Below are positions 1-10,371 of a DNA stretch of 64,000 nt, piece by piece. Source of the DNA: Roseiarcus sp050010035 (GTDB lineage: Bacteria > Pseudomonadota > Alphaproteobacteria > Rhizobiales > Beijerinckiaceae); the NCBI GenBank assembly GCA_050010035.1, contig JBEKLU010000003.1, positions 41,411-105,410 of the forward strand, written 5' to 3'. Numbering within the stretch: the first letter of the stretch is position 1; each line of letters begins with the position of its first letter. The position numbers were made by a program, and so were the translations under genes. The notes under the pieces were generated by a model that did no database searches, was not told where the DNA came from, and saw only the letters and a program-made list of their open reading frames with translations.

Positions 1-1
1 C

Positions 2-1227
<1,226 letters not shown>

Positions 1228-1231
<4 letters not shown>

Positions 1232-2541
1232 CCGAGGCCGACGCTTCGCCGTTTTTCGTCTGTCACGGCTGCGGCGCAAGAGTGGACATGGCGCGCCGCC
1301 TGCCGTTCGCCTGCCCCAACGCGTCAGCGGCGCAAGACGACGCCGATCATGTGCTGGTCGCCGCCGCGGACGGGCAGGGTCTGAGCGTGGGGCGCGAAGC
1401 CAACCCGTTCCTGCGCTACCGCCAGTGGCTGACGCCGTACCGGCTCGCCCGCGCGGCGGGTCTTGGCGACGACGCCTGGGCCGAGCTCGTCGGCGAACTC
1501 GACGCCGCGCTGCTGGCGGTCGACCGGCGCGGCTTCCGCCTCACCCCGATGACCCGCCAGCCGGCGCTTGCCGAGGCGCTCGGCCTCGACCACGACCTCT
1601 GGGTCAAGGACGAGACCGGCAATGTCTCCGGCTCGCACAAGGGCCGCCACCTGATGGGCGTGATGCTGTATTTGCGCGTGCTGGAGCGCGCCCGCCTGCC
1701 GGCCGGTGAAGGGTTGCGGGCGCGTCGCCTGGCGATCGCCTCCTGCGGCAACGCGGCGCTCGCGGCGGCGACGATCGCCCGCGCCGCCGACTGGCCGCTC
1801 GACGTCTTCATTCCCGCCCACGCCGAGAGCCAAGTCGTGCGGCGCCTCGGCAAGCTCGGCGCCGCCATTAGCGTCAGTGAGCGCCGCGCGGGCGAAGCCG
1901 GCGACCCCTGCGTGCGCGATTTCCGCCGCGCGGTCGCCTCCGGCGCCATTCCGTTCGGCGTGCAGGGGCCCGACAACGGCCTCGCCGTCGAAGGCGCCCG
2001 CACCCTCGCCTTCGAGATGGCCGAACAGCTCGGCGCCGAGGGCGCCGCGGTCGACGCGATGTTCGTGCAGGTGGGTGGCGGGGCGCTGGCCAGCGCGCTG
2101 GCGCAGGGCTTCGCCATGGCGGTCGCGGCGGGCCTGCACCGACGCCGGCCGCGGCTCGTCGCCGTACAGACGGCGGGCTGCGCCCCGCTGGCGCGCGCCT
2201 GGCGACGCCTCGCCGGCGTCGGCCTCGACGCGGCGGCGCAGCGCCGCTCTTCGTTCATGTGGCCGTGGGAGAGCGTCCCGTCGAGCCTCGCCCACGGCAT
2301 TCTCGACGACGAGACCTACGATTGGTGGGAAGTCGCCAAGGCTATGCGCGAGACGGACGGCGACGCGGTGGTGGCGGACGAGGACGCGGTCGGCCGCGCG
2401 CATCGCCTCGCCCGCGCCCATACCGGCATCGCCGTCTCGGCCACCGGGGCGGCTGGGCTCGCCGGGGCGCTGAGCGCGGCCAAGCCGGAAGAATCGCTGG
2501 CCGTCGTGTTTTCCGGCGTCGAGCGCCAGGCGGGCGGGTGA
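1228..2541 (+). CDS. Threonine synthase-like PLP enzyme with N-terminal Cys motif
   Basis: This 437-residue fold-type II PLP enzyme has its likely Schiff-base lysine at K138 in SGSHKGRHL. A serine/glycine substrate loop (ASCGNAALAAA) follows, then a glycine-rich phosphate loop (VQVGGGALASAL). The first 30 residues carry Cys12, Cys15 and Cys29, like the zinc-ribbon start of some threonine synthase-like proteins. ATG 1228 overlaps the previous stop by four bases, so coupling is likely. Two different PLP lyases in tandem suggest sequential or heteromeric action on a diamino acid intermediate, but that is inference. Threonine synthase proper is less likely, given the catabolic neighbours and the lack of thrA/thrB. 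Confidence 0.8.
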
Positions 2542-2559
2542 AACGCGCCGCTCGTGCGA

Positions 2560-2796
2560 TCAGGCCGACAGGTCGGGCGAGACGGTCGGCGCCTCGGACG
2601 GCGCCAGCGGCACGCAACAGCCCAGCACGGGGCAAAGCGAGACGCATTGCGGCTCGTCATGGAATCCTTTGCATTCCGTGCACTTGTCCGGGTCGATCAC
2701 GTAGACGACGCTGCCCATCGAGATCGCCTCGTTCGGACAGTCCAATTCGCAGGCGCCGCAACTGGTGCACAGGTCGGCGATGATCTGATACGCCAT
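2560..2796 (-). CDS. 2[4Fe-4S] ferredoxin (Alvin type)
   Basis: This is a 78-residue ferredoxin with two cluster motifs. The first is canonical (CTSCGACELDCP). The second has an eight-residue insert (C-x2-C-x8-C-x3-C, starting CTECKGF), which is diagnostic of the Allochromatium vinosum/YfhL-type ferredoxins. ATG 2796 follows a strong GGAGAGGA ribosome-binding site. It lies opposite in strand to the flanking catabolic genes. Because the YgfK-like protein downstream lacks an obvious NAD(P)H-flavin module, this ferredoxin is a plausible low-potential donor for it. That link is inferred from position only. Confidence 0.9.
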   Translation of the reverse strand: MAYQIIADLCTSCGACELDCPNEAISMGSVVYVIDPDKCTECKGFHDEPQCVSLCPVLGCCVPLAPSEAPTVSPDLSA

Positions 2797-2986
2797 GGTC
2801 TCCTCTCCAACTCCAAAATGTCGCCGATCAAGCACGCCGTCGAGCGTCTTTCCAGCACAATCGTCGCGACTTGGCCAGGGCGGGCGCGAGGGCCGCAAGG
2901 GCTTGCGCGCCGCCTTCGAGACGGGCGCGATAGGCTCTTGCGCGAAGCCGGCATAAGCATTTCATGAGCCGGCGAGGAGAAACGCG

Positions 2987-4066
2987 ATGGATCGTCGGAC
3001 GTTCAACAAGTTTCTGGGAAGCGGGCTCGCCGTCGCCGCGACGCCGCTGGCGTTGGGCGCTCGCGCCGCCGAGCCCTTGAAGGTCGGCTTCGTCTATTAC
3101 GGCCCGGTGGGCGATTTCGGCTGGACCTATCAGCACGACGTCGCCCGCAAGGAGGTGGAGGCGCATTTCGCCGGCGCGGTGAAGACGTCCTACGTCGAGA
3201 ACGTTCCCGAGGGGCCGGACGCGGAGCATGTGATGTCCGACCTCGCCGCCAAGGGCGCCAAGCTGATCTTCGCCACCTCGTTCGGCTACATGAACTACGT
3301 CATCGCCGCGGCGAAGAAATTCCCCGCCGTCGCGTTCGAGCACTGCGCCGGGCACAAGCGCGCCGCCAACGTTTCGACTTACAACATCCGCTTCTACGAG
3401 GGGCGCTTCGTGCAGGGCGTCATCGCCGGCAAGATCAGCAAGACGGGCGTCGCCGGCTACGTCGGCTCGATCGCGGCGCCGGAAGTCGTGCAGGGCATGG
3501 ACGCGTTCATGCTCGGCATGCGCCGCGTCAATCCGACGGCGCGGCTGAAGTTCATCCTGATCAATTCCTGGTACGATCCGGGCAAGGAGGGCGACGCCGC
3601 CAAGGCGCTGATCGACCAGGGCTGCGACGTCATCACCCAGCAGACCGATTCGCCCGCCCCGTTGCAGGTCGCCGAGAGCCGCGGCGTCAAGGCGTTCGGC
3701 GAGGCCACCGACATGGCGAGGTTCGCGCCTCACGCGCAACTCACCGCCGACGTCAACGTCTGGGGGCCCTACTACATCAGGCGCGTCCAGGCGGCGCTGG
3801 ACGGGACGTGGAAGAGCGAAGACGTCTGGGGCGGCTTCGCCTCGGGCCTGCTGAGGATGTCGCCGTTCGCCAACATGCCGGACGAGGTGAAGGCGCTGGC
3901 GCAGCAGACCGTCGACGACATCGCCCCCGGCAAGCAGAAGATCTTCGTCGGCCCGCTCGTCGACCAGACGGGCGCGGTAAAACTGCCCGCCGGCCAGGCG
4001 ATGGACGACGGAACGCTCTCCGGCCTGCAATGGCTGGTCGAGGGCGTCGAAGGCAAGCTGAGCTGA
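2987..4066 (+). CDS. BMP/PnrA-family ABC substrate-binding protein
   Basis: This 359-residue periplasmic binding protein begins MDRRTFNKFLGSG, a twin-arginine type signal (RRxFxK), followed by a hydrophobic stretch and an AxA-like cleavage site before AEPLKVGFVYYGP. The body has the Bmp domain pattern (VGDFGWTYQHD, then repeated Rossmann-like halves). Family members bind purine nucleosides or related compounds, so uptake of a purine or its derivative fits the surrounding degradation genes. No ATPase or permease partner is visible; they may lie left of the window. An ATG with a GAGGAGAAACG ribosome-binding site sets the start. Confidence 0.9.
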   Translation: MDRRTFNKFLGSGLAVAATPLALGARAAEPLKVGFVYYGPVGDFGWTYQHDVARKEVEAHFAGAVKTSYVENVPEGPDAEHVMSDLAAKGAKLIFATSFGYMNYVIAAAKKFPAVAFEHCAGHKRAANVSTYNIRFYEGRFVQGVIAGKISKTGVAGYVGSIAAPEVVQGMDAFMLGMRRVNPTARLKFILINSWYDPGKEGDAAKALIDQGCDVITQQTDSPAPLQVAESRGVKAFGEATDMARFAPHAQLTADVNVWGPYYIRRVQAALDGTWKSEDVWGGFASGLLRMSPFANMPDEVKALAQQTVDDIAPGKQKIFVGPLVDQTGAVKLPAGQAMDDGTLSGLQWLVEGVEGKLS

Positions 4067-4421
4067 GAAAAGCGACCCCTTCCCCCCTTGCGGGGGAAGG
4101 TGTCACGCGAAGCGTGACGGATGAGGGGGATCGCGCCGTACGGTGCGAGGGCTTCGACGAGCGTCGGTCACTTTCCAACGCGCCGCAAAGCCGCGCATTG
4201 CCATCGCGGTCACCACGCGTATTGAAAGTGCAGAGCCGCCGCGCTTGCGCGCGCCCCCTCATCCGTCATCGCTGACGCGATGACACCTTCCCCCGCGCAG
4301 GGGGGGAAGGAATTCGCGACCCTTCGATTTGGCGCCGTCCGCGGCTTCATCGCGATAATCAATTTGCGGATTCTTTCCGCCGCCGCTATTCCCGCGTGAT
4401 CTCTCTCGACGGCGCAGCGCC
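4067..4421. repeat. Intergenic region with two inverted copies of a dispersed palindromic repeat
   Basis: There is no gene here. One copy at about 4077-4129 contains CCCCCTTGCGGGGGAAGG, then TGTCACGCGAAGCGTGACGG and ATGAGGGG. A second copy in the opposite orientation spans about 4253-4312 and ends CCCCCGCGCAGGGGGGAAGG. Each copy is itself a hairpin (the CACGC/GCGTG and CCCC/GGGG arms), and the two copies could pair with each other. The arrangement resembles REP-like or RUP-like dispersed elements common in Rhizobiales intergenic DNA. It may end transcription of the binding-protein gene. Confidence 0.8.
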
Positions 4422-6473
4422 ATGGTTCAGTTGGTTCCCCTTCCCTTCGGCGTTCTGATCGCCCGGCTGTTCCGCGAGTTGGAACAGAAGCGGTCGGCCT
4501 TCGATTTGCCCGCGCAGCGCTTCGTTCAGGGCTATCCCGAGCGCGACCTTTCCGTCGCCTTTCACGGCCGTCGCGCCTCGACCCCGTTCGGCCCCGCCGC
4601 CGGCCCGCACACCCAGATGGCCCAGAACATCGTGCTGTCCTGGCTGGCGGGCGGCCGCGTGATCGAGTGCAAGACCGTTCAGGTGAAGGACGACATCACA
4701 GTGCCGCGGCCGTGCATCGACATGGGAACGGTCGGCTTCAACGTCGAATGGTCGCAGGAGCTGACCGTCGACCAGTCGCTGGAGGAATACGTCAAGGGCT
4801 CGATGCTGATCGAGATGCTGAAGGCCTCGGGCCTCGCCCCCGGTTTGGGGGAAACGGTGTTCGATATGAGCGTCGGCTACGATCTCGCCGGCGTCCGCTC
4901 CGCCAAGGTCGGCGCCTTCCTCAAGGGCATGATGGACGCGAGCAAGGTGATCGAGCGCCTGCGCGCCGAGATTCCCGACGCCTGGCGCCATCTGCGCGAC
5001 CTGCCCTTCACGACCCGCGTTTCCGACACGCTGACCTTGTCGACCTTCCACGGCTGCCCGCCCGAGGAGATCGAGGCCATCGCCCGATACCTCATCGCCG
5101 AGGTCGGCCTCGACGTGGTCGTCAAGCTCAACCCGACCTTGCTCGGTCGCGAAGAACTCGACTCCGTCCTTTACGACCGCATGGGCTATAGCGACATCAA
5201 GGTTCCCGACGCGGCCTTCGCCAAGGACGCCAGTTGGGAGCAGATCGTCGCCATGGTGGAGCGGCTCGGCCCACAGGCAGAGGCGCTCGGGCGCGGCTTC
5301 GGCGTCAAGTTCTCCAACACGCTCGTCGTCGAAAACCACAAGAGCTTTTTCCCGGCGAGCGAGCGCCTGATGTACCTTTCCGGGCCGCCGCTGCACCCGC
5401 TGGCCATCGCTCTCGTCAGACGGTTCCGGCGGACTTTCGGCGATCGCTTCCCCATCTCGTTCTCCGCCGGCATAGACGAGGTCAATTTCGCCGACGCGGT
5501 GGCGCTCGGCCTGCAGCCGGTCACCGTCTGCACCGATCTCCTGAAGCCCGGCGGCTACCGGCGCGGCTGGCGCTATCTCGGCGATCTCGTCAAGCGCATG
5601 GAGGCGGTCGGCGCGCCGGACATCGACAGCTTCGTCTTGCGCGCGCACGGTCAGGCCGAGGCGGCGCTCGCCGGGCTCTCTTTGACGGACGAGCGCCGCG
5701 CTGCGTGCCGCGCCGCGCTTCAGCGCGGCGGTGACTTGCGCGCCGCCGCGGGCGACGCCTTCCCCGCCTGGGTTTCTGCCGCGCGGCTGCTCAACACCGA
5801 AGTCTACGCCGAGCGCGCGCTCGCCGATCGCCGCTACGGCGCCGCCGAGAACGCCACGCCGCCGAAAAAGATCGGCAGCGCCCTGGTGCTGTTCGACTGC
5901 CTGACCTGCGACAAGTGCATTCCGATCTGTCCGAACGACGCGAACTTCAGCTTCGTCATCCCGCCGGGCGAATTCCCCGTCGAACGATTGACGCCGAGCG
6001 GCGACGGCTGGACCGTCGAGACCGTCGGGGCGCTGCGTCTCGCCAAGCCGAGGCAGATCGGAACCTTCGCCGACGTGTGCAACGAGTGCGGCCATTGCGA
6101 CGTGCTGTGCCCCGAGGACGGCGGCCCCTACCTGACGAAGCCGCTGTTCTTCGGCAGCCTCGAATCCTGGGCGGCCTCGCCCCATCGCGACGGCTTCGTG
6201 TTGGAAAGGAGCGCGAACGGCGTCGTCATGCGCGGCCGCTTCGCCGGGCGCGCCGTGACGATGGAGCGCGGCGACGGCCTCGTCCGATACAGCGGCGACG
6301 GCTTCGACGTCGTCTTCGATCCCAGCGACGTCGCCGCGACCGCCAAGGGAGAAGCCAACGGTCCCGTCGACCTGACGCCGCTGCGCATCATGAGCCAGAT
6401 TCTCGACGCGGTCAGCGCTCCGCAGGCGATCAATTACGTCAGCGCGGCGCTGGAGCGCGCGGCGGCAGGCTGA
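4422..6473 (+). CDS. ygfK: YgfK-like iron-sulfur oxidoreductase (short form)
   Basis: This 683-residue protein resembles the N-terminal TIM-barrel part of YgfK (putative selenate reductase subunit), from STPFGPAAGPHTQMAQNIV through VKLNPTLLGR. A C-terminal 2[4Fe-4S] ferredoxin domain follows, with CLTCDKCIPICP near residue 493 and CNECGHCDVLCP near residue 553. E. coli YgfK is about 1,030 residues and also carries a GltD-like flavin/NAD(P) module; I see no dinucleotide-binding motif here. In the E. coli-type purine pathway YgfK is the proposed urate-reducing enzyme. The gene ends six bases before the convergent aminoacylase-like gene. Confidence 0.82.
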   Translation: MVQLVPLPFGVLIARLFRELEQKRSAFDLPAQRFVQGYPERDLSVAFHGRRASTPFGPAAGPHTQMAQNIVLSWLAGGRVIECKTVQVKDDITVPRPCIDMGTVGFNVEWSQELTVDQSLEEYVKGSMLIEMLKASGLAPGLGETVFDMSVGYDLAGVRSAKVGAFLKGMMDASKVIERLRAEIPDAWRHLRDLPFTTRVSDTLTLSTFHGCPPEEIEAIARYLIAEVGLDVVVKLNPTLLGREELDSVLYDRMGYSDIKVPDAAFAKDASWEQIVAMVERLGPQAEALGRGFGVKFSNTLVVENHKSFFPASERLMYLSGPPLHPLAIALVRRFRRTFGDRFPISFSAGIDEVNFADAVALGLQPVTVCTDLLKPGGYRRGWRYLGDLVKRMEAVGAPDIDSFVLRAHGQAEAALAGLSLTDERRAACRAALQRGGDLRAAAGDAFPAWVSAARLLNTEVYAERALADRRYGAAENATPPKKIGSALVLFDCLTCDKCIPICPNDANFSFVIPPGEFPVERLTPSGDGWTVETVGALRLAKPRQIGTFADVCNECGHCDVLCPEDGGPYLTKPLFFGSLESWAASPHRDGFVLERSANGVVMRGRFAGRAVTMERGDGLVRYSGDGFDVVFDPSDVAATAKGEANGPVDLTPLRIMSQILDAVSAPQAINYVSAALERAAAG

Positions 6474-6479
6474 GTTGCA

Positions 6480-8113
6480 TCAACTCCTCGCCGGGCTCGT
6501 AAGCACGCGGCCGGGGAACGGGCGCGGCGCGCTCAGGGCGCCGTGGTCGAGCACAAGATGGCCGTGGATCCAGACCATGTCGATGCCGACCGGCCGGATC
6601 GACGGCTCGAGATAGTCGTTGCGCTCGGCGACGGTCTCGGGATCGAACAGCGTCAGCGAGGCGTCCGCCCCGACCCTGAGCGCCGGATCGGGAAGATTGA
6701 GGAAGCGGCACGGCAACGTCGCCATCCGCCAGATCATCTGCTCCAGCGGCACGCCCATTTCGCGGCCCATGCGCAGCGCCTTGGGAAAGGCCCCGAGCGA
6801 GCGCGGATGCGGCTTCTGCCCGGGCCCCGGCATCAGCCCGTCGGTGCAGATCGCCATGGTCGGCCGACGGAAGAAGCGCTCCATGGTGGCGTCGTTGCCG
6901 TAATGGGTGATGATGGCGATCTCGCCGTCGTTGGCGGCGTAGAAATCGAACACCGCGGCGAACGCGGCGTCGCTGGTCAGATCGGCGGCGCGCGCGACGT
7001 CGCCGAGGCGCCGCCCGAGCCACGCGTCGCCGACGCCCGGCTTCACGCCGGCGATCTGGATGCCGTCGAGCCCGCCGCAGAAATGGACGAAATTGTCCCA
7101 GCTCTTAAAATCGGTCCGCATCTTGTCGGTCATCGCCCGGCGCAGCGCCGGGTCGGCGAGGCGGGTGAGGAATTCGCCGCGCCCGCCCGCGCGCATCTCC
7201 GGCGGGAAGATGGCGTCGCCGGTGGTGGAGCCGGCGGTGTAGGGGTACATGTTCTCCATGGTGGGGATGAGCGAGGCGGCGTCGGCGAGGATGCTCTCGA
7301 GCTCGCCGATGCGATCGTAATTCTGCGCCCCCGCGATCTTGGAGTGCTCGTTGCAGTAGGCGCCGCCGCCGTCGATCGCCGCCTCCACCACTTCCCTAAC
7401 GCTGGCGATGATGTTGTCGCTCTCCGAGCGCAGGTGGGGGAACAGCGCGCCGGGCTTGACCCGGTTGAAGGCCCGCACCAGCGCCGTGATCTCGCGCTGG
7501 TCGCAGTAGACCGCGGGATTGTAGACGAGCCCGGTCGACAGGCCGAGCGTCAGCGGCGCCTCGCGGCGCACGACCTTGGCCATCGCCGCGATCTCGGCGT
7601 CGGTCGCGACCCGCGCGACGTTGCTCATGACCACTCGGCGGACCGCCGAATGGCCGAGATAGATCCCCATGTCGGTGACCGAACGGCCGCGATGCCAGGC
7701 GAGGAACTCGGCGACCGTGCTCCACGTCCATTCGCCCGCAATCGCGCCGTCGAGCGGCTTGAGCTGAGCGGCGTATTGCGAGCGCTGCGCCTCGGCGACC
7801 GGCGCCGGGGAGAGGCCGTCGACGCCGCAGATGCGCTTGGTGACGCCGCCGAGGATGGCGAGCTCGCAGGCGACCGGCAGGCCGCTGGCGCCGAGCGCCG
7901 TTCCGCCGAGCGCGCCGTGATTGTGGGTGTCGACGAAGCCCGGCGCCAGCGCTCGCCCCTTCGCGTCGATCACCCGGTCGGCCGTCTGGGCTTGCGACAG
8001 GTCCACCGCGCCCAGCGCGGCGATGACGTCGTCTTCGATGAGCGCGTCGCCGAGAAACGGCGGCGTCACGCCGTCGCCGGTGACGATGCGCGCGTTGCGG
8101 ACGAGCTGGCGCA

Positions 8114-8117
<4 letters not shown>
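6480..8117 (-). CDS. D-aminoacylase/dihydropyrimidinase-like amidohydrolase
   Basis: This 545-residue metal-dependent amidohydrolase matches N-acyl-D-amino-acid deacylases. It has GFVDTHNH (first metal-site histidines), GLSTGLVYNP, a HLRSESD site, EHSKIAG, YPYTAGST, CTDG and HPRSLGAFPK in the expected order. It starts at ATG 8117, overlapping the stop of the upstream M20 hydrolase by four bases, so the two form a coupled unit. In this island it could open or deacylate a cyclic ureide, a role HyuA plays in the E. coli purine cluster. The family similarity is firm; the ureide substrate is inferred. Confidence 0.88.
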
Positions 8118-9343
<1,226 letters not shown>

Positions 9344-9414
9344 CGGGCGCTCTCCGCTCGCCGCGTCGCCGCCCGCCCCCAAGCGGGCGCGTCGTTGCGC
9401 GGTCGGCGGGCAAT

Positions 9415-9428
9415 GAAACACTTGTTTC
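9415..9428. promoter_or_regulatory. Palindrome in divergent promoter, candidate RpiR operator
   Basis: GAAAC-ACTT-GTTTC is a perfect inverted repeat 72 bases upstream of the M20 hydrolase start and 42 bases before the rpiR-type start. RpiR-family proteins often bind GAAA/TTTC-containing palindromes, so control of both divergent units is likely. The site was seen in sequence; the regulator link is inferred. Confidence 0.55.
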
Positions 9429-9469
9429 GTCGTTGCGTCCAGACAAAATTCATGTTTCTTATCGCATTC

Positions 9470-10309
9470 ATGACCCCGCGGTTGGAACAGACGATCAGGA
9501 AATTCTACGATCGGCTGCCGGTCGGCGAACGCAAGCTCGCCGACGTCGTCCTCGACATGCGAGGCGAGCTTGCGGGCTATTCGGCGACCGAGCTCGCCGA
9601 GAGCGCCGGGGTCTCCAAGGCGACCGCGAGCCGCCTGGTGCGCCGCCTCGGGTTCGCCGACTATCACGAAATGCGCCAGCAGGCGCGCGCCGGCGCGGCG
9701 AACGGATCGCCCCTGGCCGAGATCGCCCGCGCCAGCGCGCAAGAGAGCGCGCTCGGGCGCCATCTCGATCACGACGTGGCCTGCCTGACCGCTGCGCTCG
9801 ACGGGGCTTCCGCCGACCTCGCCCGGCGCGCCGTCGCGATCCTGGCGAAAGCCGATCGGGTTTGGGTCGTCGGGTTCCGCAACAGCTATGCGCTGGCGCT
9901 CTACGCGCGCGAGCTGCTGGCGCAGGTCAAACCCGACGTGCGGCTGCTGCCGGCGCCCGGCCAGACCGTCGCCGAGGAGCTCTCCGCGCTCGCAGAGGGC
10001 GACGCGGCGCTCATGCTCGGCTTTCGCCGCCGCCCGCGCCGCTTCGCCGAAATCCTGCGCGTCGCCGCCGAGGCCAAGGCGCGCATCGTTCTCATCGGCG
10101 ACCCGTCGCTGGGCGATCTCGATCAGCGCGCCGACGTCACCTTTCGCTGCCCGAGTCGCGGGGCCGGGCCGTTCGACACCTACGTCGCCCCGATCAGCCT
10201 CTTGAATTTCCTCTGCTCGGGGGTCGCCTTGGCTTTGGGCGAAGCGGCGCAAAAGCGGCTTCGGCTGAGCGAGCGGCTGCACGAGCGGTTCGCCGACTTC
10301 AGTCTCTGA
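9470..10309 (+). CDS. MurR/RpiR-family transcriptional regulator
   Basis: This 279-residue regulator has an N-terminal HTH_6 domain (YSATELAESAGVSKATASRL, about residues 36-55) and a C-terminal SIS phosphosugar-binding-like domain (about 110-260, including VWVVGFRNSYALALYARELL). ATG 9470 is preferred because MTPRLEQTIRKFYDRLP matches the usual family start; ATG 9452 is an alternative. It is divergent from the M20/aminoacylase pair and 62 bases upstream of the molybdenum hydroxylase in the same direction. It is therefore the obvious local regulator of the island. SIS-type regulators sense phosphorylated or small metabolites; the effector is unknown. Confidence 0.9.
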   Translation: MTPRLEQTIRKFYDRLPVGERKLADVVLDMRGELAGYSATELAESAGVSKATASRLVRRLGFADYHEMRQQARAGAANGSPLAEIARASAQESALGRHLDHDVACLTAALDGASADLARRAVAILAKADRVWVVGFRNSYALALYARELLAQVKPDVRLLPAPGQTVAEELSALAEGDAALMLGFRRRPRRFAEILRVAAEAKARIVLIGDPSLGDLDQRADVTFRCPSRGAGPFDTYVAPISLLNFLCSGVALALGEAAQKRLRLSERLHERFADFSL

Positions 10310-10371
10310 CGCTAAAGGGGATCGCGACATTGGCCCATGCGCACGACAGAGACCCGAGCGGGACAGGCGTC

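Noticed and set aside
4386..6185. Long minus-strand open frame opposite the YgfK-like gene
   Set aside because: Shadow of a GC-rich gene; the plus frame has two intact ferredoxin motifs.
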